Assembly (NCBI GenBank): GCA_905235875.1
Contig: CAJONL010000021.1
Location: 1-5,939, forward strand
DNA length: 5,939 nucleotides
Source of the DNA: an uncultured Bacilli bacterium
GTDB taxonomy: Bacteria > Bacillota_I > Bacilli_A > RF39 > UBA660
Direction: 5' to 3'
Under the pieces are notes generated by a model. That model ran no database searches and was not told the DNA's origin. It worked only from the letters and a program-made list of their open reading frames with translations. Of the stretch, positions 1-4,476 are shown piece by piece; position 1 is the stretch's first letter, and every line of letters begins with the position of its first letter. The position numbers and the translations under genes are program-made.

Positions 1-2
1 AT

Positions 3-449
3 ACTATAATAAGAGTAGGTTCATGTCAGTCACGTGATGAAAAAATAAATTTAGGAGACATTATCATAGCAAGTGAAGCTTATACTCATTCTAATATTTC
101 AGAACAGTTTTTTGGAGAAAAAATTAATACATCGTATCCTGATATGGATTTAACAGAAAAAATAATTGGTGTTTCAAGTAAATTAAATTTAAAAGTAAAC
201 TCTGGATTAGTAATATCATCGGATATGTTCTATAATACAAAAGAGCCAGTAGAATATGTATTAAAAAATCCTATTGGACTTGAAATGGAAACTTTTGCAC
301 TTTTCTTTTTAGCAAGTGCACTTAATAAAAAGTCTGCTTCAATTTTAACTGTATCAGATACTAATTACAGTGATAAAGTACTTACACCTTTAGAAAGAGA
401 AAAAAGTTTTGATAATGCTATAAAGTTAGCTCTTGAGTCAATTCTTTGA
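3..449 (+). CDS. deoD: Purine nucleoside phosphorylase DeoD-type, C-terminal part (5' end outside window)
   Basis: This cytoplasmic enzyme of purine salvage splits purine (deoxy)ribonucleosides with phosphate into free base and (deoxy)ribose 1-phosphate. The frame is open from the window edge, giving 148 residues; E. coli DeoD has about 239, so roughly the first 83 are missing. Visible family motifs, numbered within the fragment, are IIRVGSC (R4 and S7 match the phosphate-contacting R87 and S90 of E. coli), SSDMFY (72-77), GLEMET (92-97, with the ribose-binding Met-Glu), and TVSD (116-119). D119 and R132 match the catalytic D204/R217 pair, and the E96-D119 (23) and D119-R132 (13) spacings equal those of E. 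coli as recalled. One oddity is Q9 where E. coli has Gly in GSCG, close to the base pocket. The gene ends at TGA inside a terminator hairpin and seems to be the last of its transcript. The assignment is firm; substrate preference cannot be read. Confidence 0.93.
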   Translation, partial: TIIRVGSCQSRDEKINLGDIIIASEAYTHSNISEQFFGEKINTSYPDMDLTEKIIGVSSKLNLKVNSGLVISSDMFYNTKEPVEYVLKNPIGLEMETFALFFLASALNKKSASILTVSDTNYSDKVLTPLEREKSFDNAIKLALESIL

Positions 450-467
450 TTTAAGAGTTTTTCTTTT
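430..467 (+). terminator. Intrinsic terminator containing the deoD stop codon
   Basis: CTCTTGAGTCAA (430-441) pairs with TTGATTTAAGAG (446-457) over 12 uninterrupted base pairs, two of them G-U wobbles, across a 4-nt TTCT loop. TTTTTCTTTT follows directly (458-467). The left arm encodes the last codons of deoD, and the TGA stop (447-449) lies in the right arm. This separates deoD from the peptidase genes downstream. Confidence 0.85.
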
Positions 468-493
468 ATAATCGGTTATACTAATATAAGTAT

Positions 494-522
494 TTGTTTT
501 TTAATTAAATTTCTAGTAAAAT
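494..522 (+). promoter_or_regulatory. Candidate sigma-A promoter for ymfF-ymfH-orf
   Basis: TTGTTT (494-499; TTG matches the -35 consensus, the rest does not) is followed by a 17-bp spacer and TAAAAT (517-522; 5 of 6 to TATAAT). It lies between the deoD terminator and the GTG start. Transcription would start near 529, at the first base of the Shine-Dalgarno sequence, giving a leader of only about 10 nt. The weak -35 and the A+T-rich background make this tentative. A perfect TATAAT at 467-472 is an alternative -10, but its only -35-like partner (TTGATT, 446-451) leaves a 15-bp spacer. Confidence 0.4.
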
Positions 523-528
523 AAGATT

Positions 529-535
529 AGGTGAT
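529..535 (+). promoter_or_regulatory. Ribosome binding site deciding the GTG start of ymfF
   Basis: AGGTGAT (529-535) matches the 3' part of the ideal AGGAGGTGATC complement of the 16S rRNA tail. The AGG core ends 7 nt before GTG at 539. The ATG at 537 overlaps this GTG but is in a different frame from the protein, so GTG is the supported start. Confidence 0.75.
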
Positions 536-538
536 AAT

Positions 539-1804
539 GTGGACGTAAAAAAAATAAAAAAAGATGGTTTTAATTTACATTTAATTCATAATAACTGTTT
601 TAAAACTATATATATAAATTGTACATTTGCAAGTATTATTGATGAAAAAGATATTACATATATAAGTTTATTATTTAAAAATTTATTATTTAGTACTAAA
701 AAATATAATAGTCCAAGAAAAATTGCAATAAAAAAAGATGATTTATATGGTTTAAATATTAGTCATCATAAAATACGTAAATCTAAGTATTTTATAAATG
801 AATTATGTTTATCATTTCCTATGGATAAATATACTGAAGATGGTTTATTAAAAGATTCAATTGAGTTTTTATTGGAGATATTAAAAAATCCTAATGTAGA
901 GAATAATAAATTCGATGAAGAAATATTTAGTATTACAAAAAATATGCTATCTGAAGAAATAAAAAGTGAAATGGAAGCTTCTTCTAGTTTTGCAATAAAA
1001 AATTATTTTAATATACTTAATAGTTCTAACCCATATAATTATTCACTATACGGTAAACTTGATATTTTAGATAAAATTACAAGTTCTGATTTATATGATT
1101 TTTATAAAAAGTATTTTAGTAGTTGTAGTATAGATATTATGGTAAATGGTGATATAGATTATAATGAAATAAATAATTTATTTGATGATTTTCCATTTAA
1201 AGGAATAAATATATATGATGAAGATTTATACTTAGATTATAGTAAATCTTATACTTTAAATATAATAAAAAGTGATTATAATCAATCTAATTTAATTATG
1301 GGTGCTTCGTGTAAAAATTTAGATTTATATGAAAAAAAATATGTTTCAATTTTCTATAATATAATATTTGGTAATAGTCCAAGTTCAAAACTGTTTTTAA
1401 ATGTAAGAGAAAAAAAATCACTTTGCTATAGTATAAATTCAGTTTTTAATAGATTAGATGGATTGTTCTTGATATATGCTGGTATATCTAAGGATAATTT
1501 TAAACTTACTATTGATGAGATAAATAGGAATATTATTGAAATGAAAAAAGGAGAATTTAATGAAGAAGATCTAGAAGATGCTAGAGTATTTATAAAGTCT
1601 GTAATAGATGAATCATTTGATTATCAATCATCAATTTGCGAAAGATACTTTAATAATTTATACTTTGATTTAGATGATAAAGATAAACAGTTAGAAATGG
1701 TTGATAGAGTTAGCAAAGAAGATATTATAAATCTTGCTAAAAAAATAAATATAGATACAATATTATTAGTTGAGGAAAAATATGAAGAAAATAAGAATAA
1801 ATAA
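539..1804 (+). CDS. ymfF: M16 family peptidase-like protein lacking the zinc site (YmfF-like, partner subunit)
   Basis: This 421-residue protein has the length and two-lobe layout of a single-chain M16 subunit (the pitrilysin / mitochondrial processing peptidase superfamily), as in Bacillus YmfF and AlbF-like proteins. The first lobe has no HxxEH: around residues 41-51, where the zinc helix would fall, it reads YISLLFKNLLF. It should therefore not bind catalytic zinc. The C-terminal lobe keeps a clear R/Y substrate-binding motif, SKLFLNVREKKSLCY (283-297; R290 and Y297), followed by AGIS (314-317). Known M16 heterodimers pair one zinc-bearing subunit with one R/Y-bearing subunit, and the next gene supplies the zinc site. 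There is no signal peptide or membrane segment, so it is probably cytoplasmic. Its end overlaps the next gene by 23 bp, suggesting coupled translation. Some databases link YmfF/YmfH to EF-P 5-aminopentanol modification; nothing here tests that. The family call is firm; the gene name rests on pairing and layout. Confidence 0.85.
   Translation: MDVKKIKKDGFNLHLIHNNCFKTIYINCTFASIIDEKDITYISLLFKNLLFSTKKYNSPRKIAIKKDDLYGLNISHHKIRKSKYFINELCLSFPMDKYTEDGLLKDSIEFLLEILKNPNVENNKFDEEIFSITKNMLSEEIKSEMEASSSFAIKNYFNILNSSNPYNYSLYGKLDILDKITSSDLYDFYKKYFSSCSIDIMVNGDIDYNEINNLFDDFPFKGINIYDEDLYLDYSKSYTLNIIKSDYNQSNLIMGASCKNLDLYEKKYVSIFYNIIFGNSPSSKLFLNVREKKSLCYSINSVFNRLDGLFLIYAGISKDNFKLTIDEINRNIIEMKKGEFNEEDLEDARVFIKSVIDESFDYQSSICERYFNNLYFDLDDKDKQLEMVDRVSKEDIINLAKKINIDTILLVEEKYEENKNK
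1772..1775 (+). promoter_or_regulatory. Ribosome binding site deciding the ATG start of ymfH
   Basis: GAGG (1772-1775) lies 6 nt before ATG at 1782, inside the last codons of ymfF. An in-frame TTG at 1770 would add four residues, but it has no Shine-Dalgarno sequence upstream and overlaps this site itself. ATG at 1782 is therefore preferred. Confidence 0.7.
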
Positions 1805-3053
1805 TTTTGATGAAATGCTTTACTATTTAAAACTTGATAATGGTTTTGAAGCATATCTTTTGCCACTTTCAAATATAAAAAATTATAGCTGTTGTATTAC
1901 TGTAAAATATGGAAGCCGTGATATATGCTTTGAAGCATTTGATGGAAAATTTAATATGCCAACAGGTATTGCACATTTTCTTGAACATAAGATGTTTGAA
2001 AGAAAAAATGATCCTTTTAAATTTTATAAAAAATCAGGAACTGATGTTAATGCTTCTACTTCATATGATTTTACAAATTACTATATATTTGGTAATAGAA
2101 ATTTTAAGAATAACTTAAGTTACTTAGTAGATTTTATTAAAACAATAGATATTGATTCATTAGATATTGAAAAAGAAAAAGGAATAATACTTGAGGAAGC
2201 TTCAATGTATAAAGATTATCATACTAGAGTATTAAATGAAAAAATAAAGGAAAGAGTATTTTTGAAAGATCCATATAGATATAAAGTAATAGGTACAGAT
2301 GAAGATATAAAAAGAATAAAGAAAAGTGATTTGATAACATCTTTTAATAGCTTTTATAATGCTTCTAATATGTTTATAACAGTAGTAGGTAATTTTGATT
2401 TGGATGAAGCTGTTAATATAATAAAAGAAAAGGGGAAATCTATTGAAAATAGATGTAAAGTTAAAAAGATATATGAAGAAGAATTAGATAAAATAAATGA
2501 CAAAGAATTATTACTTGATTTTAATATAGATATACCTAGGCAAGCGGTTGCATTTAAGTTTAATAAAAAAATATTTAATAATTTAAATATTACAAAATAT
2601 GAGCTTGATTTATATCTTCACTTTTTAATAAGCATAGGAATGGGTCCTACTTCATTAATTAGAGAAAAATGGATTAAAGATAATTTATTTTTAAGTTCTA
2701 TGTATCGAATTACTGATACAAGCTCTTATTATGTAATAGAATTTATTTGTAAAACTAATTATCCAGATGAAATAAAAGATGAATTAATTAAATATTTAGA
2801 AGACATAAAATTAGATAAATCGTCTTTTGAAAGGGAAAAGAAATTATGGATTTCTAGTGAAATAGAGGCTATTACTAATATTAATACTATGAAGTATAAT
2901 ATAATAGATGATGTTTTAGACTATGGCTCTTTTATATCAAATAAAATTGATATAATAAAAAAATTAGACTACAATATACTTTTAGAGATAAAAAAAGTAT
3001 TAAAATTTGAAAAACATGCAACTGTAAAATTAATGCCCAAAAAAAGAAAATAA
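1782..3053 (+). CDS. ymfH: M16 family zinc metallopeptidase (YmfH-like, catalytic subunit)
   Basis: This 423-residue protein is the zinc-bearing half of the M16 pair. The inverted zinc motif is H65-F-L-E-H69: H65 and H69 are ligands and E68 is the catalytic base. The third ligand is expected in GIILEEASMYKD, most likely E139, 70 residues after H69. DVNAST (88-93), the usual Asn-Ala stretch facing the active site, and VVGNF (201-205), the strand closing the first lobe, are also present. The second lobe has SLIREKWIKDNLF (291-303), where R294 is kept but the usual Tyr is Phe (F303), so the complete R/Y motif is in the preceding gene. No signal peptide is visible, and the tail is basic (KLMPKKRK). 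The start at 1782 follows GAGG and overlaps the upstream gene by 23 bp. Family knowledge suggests peptidase activity inside a closed chamber; the substrate is unknown. In Bacillus this pair lies near ymfI and pgsA, which are not seen here. Confidence 0.9.
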   Translation: MKKIRINNFDEMLYYLKLDNGFEAYLLPLSNIKNYSCCITVKYGSRDICFEAFDGKFNMPTGIAHFLEHKMFERKNDPFKFYKKSGTDVNASTSYDFTNYYIFGNRNFKNNLSYLVDFIKTIDIDSLDIEKEKGIILEEASMYKDYHTRVLNEKIKERVFLKDPYRYKVIGTDEDIKRIKKSDLITSFNSFYNASNMFITVVGNFDLDEAVNIIKEKGKSIENRCKVKKIYEEELDKINDKELLLDFNIDIPRQAVAFKFNKKIFNNLNITKYELDLYLHFLISIGMGPTSLIREKWIKDNLFLSSMYRITDTSSYYVIEFICKTNYPDEIKDELIKYLEDIKLDKSSFEREKKLWISSEIEAITNINTMKYNIIDDVLDYGSFISNKIDIIKKLDYNILLEIKKVLKFEKHATVKLMPKKRK

Positions 3054-3063
3054 TTCAATTTAG

Positions 3064-3092
3064 TTGCACTAATAAATATTTTTTGTTATTAT
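3064..3092 (+). promoter_or_regulatory. Weak candidate promoter before the acidic membrane protein
   Basis: TTGCAC (3064-3069) and TATTAT (3087-3092; 5 of 6 to TATAAT) are separated by exactly 17 bp in the 68-bp gap after ymfH. The -35 matches only in TTG. Transcription would start near 3099, giving a leader of about 23 nt. The gene may equally be read through from ymfF-ymfH, since only a poor hairpin lies between them. Confidence 0.25.
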
Positions 3093-3121
3093 TTATTTGA
3101 GATAAAAAGGAGAGATTTAGT

Positions 3122-3544
3122 ATGAATATATCAGCATTTTTTAGATTTCCTGGGATTTTAATTACTATTGGTGTTGTTTTGTTAATTGTTTCAATAGTTA
3201 TTATTATTTTAGCAATTAAATCAGACAAAAAAGAAGATTTTAAAATAAGTGAAGATTTTAAAAAAATAGACAATGATGATTTGCCATCTGAAGATGAAAA
3301 GGTATCACTTTCAGAGCTTAATGAATCTACTGAAGAAGATATTAATGAAGAAAATAATTTTGATGATGATTCACCTAATACTGTTAAAGTTAATGTTTTA
3401 GAAGAAGTAAATAATGATCATGTAGAAGAAGATTTTACTAATGAAGAAAATGAAGAAACAATTCTAGAAGAAAATAAAAATGAAATTAGTGAGGATGCTT
3501 CTAGTGATGATAAAGAAAGTGATGATGATGTAGAACTATTATAG
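3122..3544 (+). CDS. Uncharacterised single-pass membrane protein with a very acidic tail
   Basis: I do not recognise this 140-residue protein. Residues 11-32 form one strongly hydrophobic helix (Ile/Val/Leu). The remaining 108 residues contain 43 Asp/Glu, 10 Lys and no Arg, and look disordered, with imperfect repeats such as TEEDINEEN (70-78) and VEEDFTNEEN (101-110). There is no lipobox and no cleavable-signal pattern. Lysines K33, K36 and K37 sit just after the helix, which by the positive-inside rule favours a cytoplasmic tail, but the acidic run makes this uncertain. The start is clear: AAAGGAG (3106-3112) lies 9 nt before ATG. It is probably the last gene of the ymfF-ymfH unit, and its stop codon sits in the terminator. 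A membrane-tethered acidic tail could recruit basic partners or bind cations; that is a guess from composition only. Confidence 0.8.
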   Translation: MNISAFFRFPGILITIGVVLLIVSIVIIILAIKSDKKEDFKISEDFKKIDNDDLPSEDEKVSLSELNESTEEDINEENNFDDDSPNTVKVNVLEEVNNDHVEEDFTNEENEETILEENKNEISEDASSDDKESDDDVELL

Positions 3545-3556
3545 TTCTTTTTCTTT
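3532..3556 (+). terminator. Intrinsic terminator containing the stop codon of the acidic protein gene
   Basis: AGAACTA (3532-3538) pairs with TAGTTCT (3542-3548) over 7 perfect base pairs across a TTA loop. A U-rich tail, TTTTCTTT (3549-3556), follows. The TAG stop (3542-3544) begins the right arm, so the last three codons and the hairpin share sequence. Confidence 0.75.
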
Positions 3557-3564
3557 GCCTAAAT

Positions 3565-3590
3565 ATAGTAAAGTAATAACTATTTTTTTT
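3565..3590 (+). terminator. Possible second, weaker terminator in tandem
   Basis: ATAGT (3565-3569) can pair with ACTAT (3579-3583) across a 9-nt loop, and a run of seven T follows (3584-3590). The 5-bp A+T-rich stem is weak on its own. Its place 17 bp after the stronger terminator suggests a back-up, but the arms also share a pentamer with the repeated palindrome further downstream. Confidence 0.3.
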
Positions 3591-3597
3591 CTATTTA

Positions 3598-3626
3598 TTG
3601 AAATAACTAAAAAATAGTGCTATATT
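3598..3626 (+). promoter_or_regulatory. Sigma-A-type promoter with extended -10 for the membrane protein / ATPase unit
   Basis: TTGAAA (3598-3603; 5 of 6 to TTGACA), a 17-bp spacer and TATATT (3621-3626; 5 of 6 to TATAAT) form the best promoter in the window. TG at 3618-3619 adds an extended -10 (TGcTATATT). It lies directly after the terminator region. The expected start is near 3633, within the Shine-Dalgarno sequence of the next gene, so the leader would be only about 13 nt. Confidence 0.6.
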
Positions 3627-3647
3627 TTAATAGGTGAATAGTACTAT
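3613..3647 (+). repeat. Repeated palindrome AATAGTRCTAT over the promoter and start codon
   Basis: AATAGTGCTAT (3613-3623) and AATAGTACTAT (3637-3647) differ at one base and begin exactly 24 bp apart. The inner 10 bp of the second copy (ATAGTACTAT) is a perfect palindrome; the first copy is perfect except for its centre. The first copy covers the extended -10 TG and the start of the -10 box, and the second covers the first two bases of ATG at 3646. This arrangement would suit an operator for a dimeric repressor, but no regulator gene is present and the A+T-rich background raises the chance of coincidence. Confidence 0.4.
3632..3637 (+). promoter_or_regulatory. Ribosome binding site deciding the ATG start at 3646
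   Basis: AGGTGA (3632-3637) lies 8 nt before ATG at 3646. An in-frame GTG at 3634 lies inside this site and would add four residues (MNST) before the basic MKNKK that normally opens a membrane anchor. The ATG is preferred. Confidence 0.7.
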
Positions 3648-4458
3648 GAAGAATAAAAAGGCATTAATTTTTTTTCTTGTTTTTTCTACTTTATTTCTTG
3701 AAGTTGCACTTTTTTATAATTATTTTAATTTTATAAATTTACAAAAAGAAAAAGGAGAACAAATATTAGATAGTTTGAACAAAGATGAAATAAATAAAGA
3801 TTCAAGATCAAGTGATAATTATAATGAAATTTATTATGATATTATTATAAAAAATTGTGATAATATTAAAACAAATAAAAATGGTACTACTTCAGATTTT
3901 AAATGTGAATTTATAAATTCAGTGAAAAAGAAAAAATATAGTGTTTTTTTTACTTCTTCTTATAATGATATTAAAAATAGAGCTGTTATAAAGATTGCTG
4001 ATTTAAATAATAATGATATAAATAAGGTATTAGATAAAAATCAAAAGACTAACTTTGAGAAATTATCTAATACTTTAGATAATAATATAAATGGTGATTA
4101 TAAGATTAATCTTATATATCAAAGTATAAAAAATGTGAAATATGATATTCTAGTAAGTAAAAAAATAAGAACACTTAGAGATGATAATGGTGATAATGGT
4201 ACAGAATATGTTTATGAACTAGTAAACACTATTGAAAAATTAAAGTATGATATATATTGTGATAATTATGTAGATTTTTATAATGATAATGGAACTATGG
4301 ATAAAATTACTGTTGATGTTACACGAATTGATGATAATGAGCTAAGTAGTATTATAAAAGAAAATAAACTAGAATCTTCTCTAAAGGATTTAAAAGATTT
4401 AATTAAAAGTCATTTTCCAGATAATTATAAAGTAGATATAAATTATATAAATGAATAA
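3646..4458 (+). CDS. Uncharacterised membrane-anchored protein with two copies of a ~100-residue domain
   Basis: I do not recognise this 270-residue protein. It opens with MKNKK and one hydrophobic helix (about 6-27) without a lipobox or obvious cleavage site, so it should be anchored with its bulk outside the cell. After a polar linker (32-60), the rest is an internal duplication, copy A at 61-158 and copy B at 164-267. Matching points are YYDIIIK (63-69) with KYDILVS (165-171), CEFINSVKKKKYSVFF (87-102) with YELVNTIEKLKYDIYC (190-205), and DYKINLIY (151-158) with NYKVDINY (260-267). Copy B carries a short insertion near 210-217. The pattern suggests a strand-rich domain ending in a helix and a final strand. 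It is rich in Asn, Asp and Lys. The cation ATPase begins 18 bp later, so the two are probably co-transcribed; a role as pump accessory or extracellular sensor is inference from position. No enzyme motif is visible. Confidence 0.82.
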   Translation: MKNKKALIFFLVFSTLFLEVALFYNYFNFINLQKEKGEQILDSLNKDEINKDSRSSDNYNEIYYDIIIKNCDNIKTNKNGTTSDFKCEFINSVKKKKYSVFFTSSYNDIKNRAVIKIADLNNNDINKVLDKNQKTNFEKLSNTLDNNINGDYKINLIYQSIKNVKYDILVSKKIRTLRDDNGDNGTEYVYELVNTIEKLKYDIYCDNYVDFYNDNGTMDKITVDVTRIDDNELSSIIKENKLESSLKDLKDLIKSHFPDNYKVDINYINE

Positions 4459-4476
4459 GTTGTATAGGTGGTATTA

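Noticed and set aside
478..500. Hairpin ATACT/AGTAT followed by T-rich sequence as a second terminator after deoD
   Set aside because: The 5-bp A+T-rich stem is weak, and the strong 12-bp terminator just upstream already explains the end of the transcript; this stretch is better read as part of the next promoter region.
1624..1872. 82-codon open frame on the - strand
   Set aside because: It lies opposite the junction of the two M16 genes, has no recognisable motif or ribosome site, and is a by-product of A+T-rich coding sequence.
1909..2118. 69-codon open frame on the + strand in another frame
   Set aside because: It is fully inside the catalytic M16 gene, overlapping its HxxEH region, and has no Shine-Dalgarno sequence.
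3060..3085. Hairpin TTAGT-TGC-ACTAA plus a T-run after ymfH as a terminator
   Set aside because: The stem is only 5 bp and six bases separate it from the T-run, so efficient termination is unlikely; partial readthrough into the acidic protein gene is assumed.
3071..3097. AATAAATA / TATTTATT inverted repeat
   Set aside because: It is made only of A and T, lacks a T-run after it, and is easily expected by chance at this composition.
3055..3273. 72-codon open frame on the - strand
   Set aside because: It is antisense to the leader and membrane helix of the acidic protein; its hydrophobicity only mirrors the A/T-rich codons opposite.
3332..3452. GAAGAAGAT...GAAGAAAAT near-repeats as a DNA tandem repeat
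   Set aside because: They follow from acidic codons in a low-complexity tail and have no regular period.
539..3544. A peptide-maturation cassette (AlbE/AlbF-like peptidases with the acidic protein as precursor)
   Set aside because: There is no radical SAM or transporter gene in the neighbourhood, and the acidic protein is membrane-anchored and low-complexity, lacking a leader/core layout.
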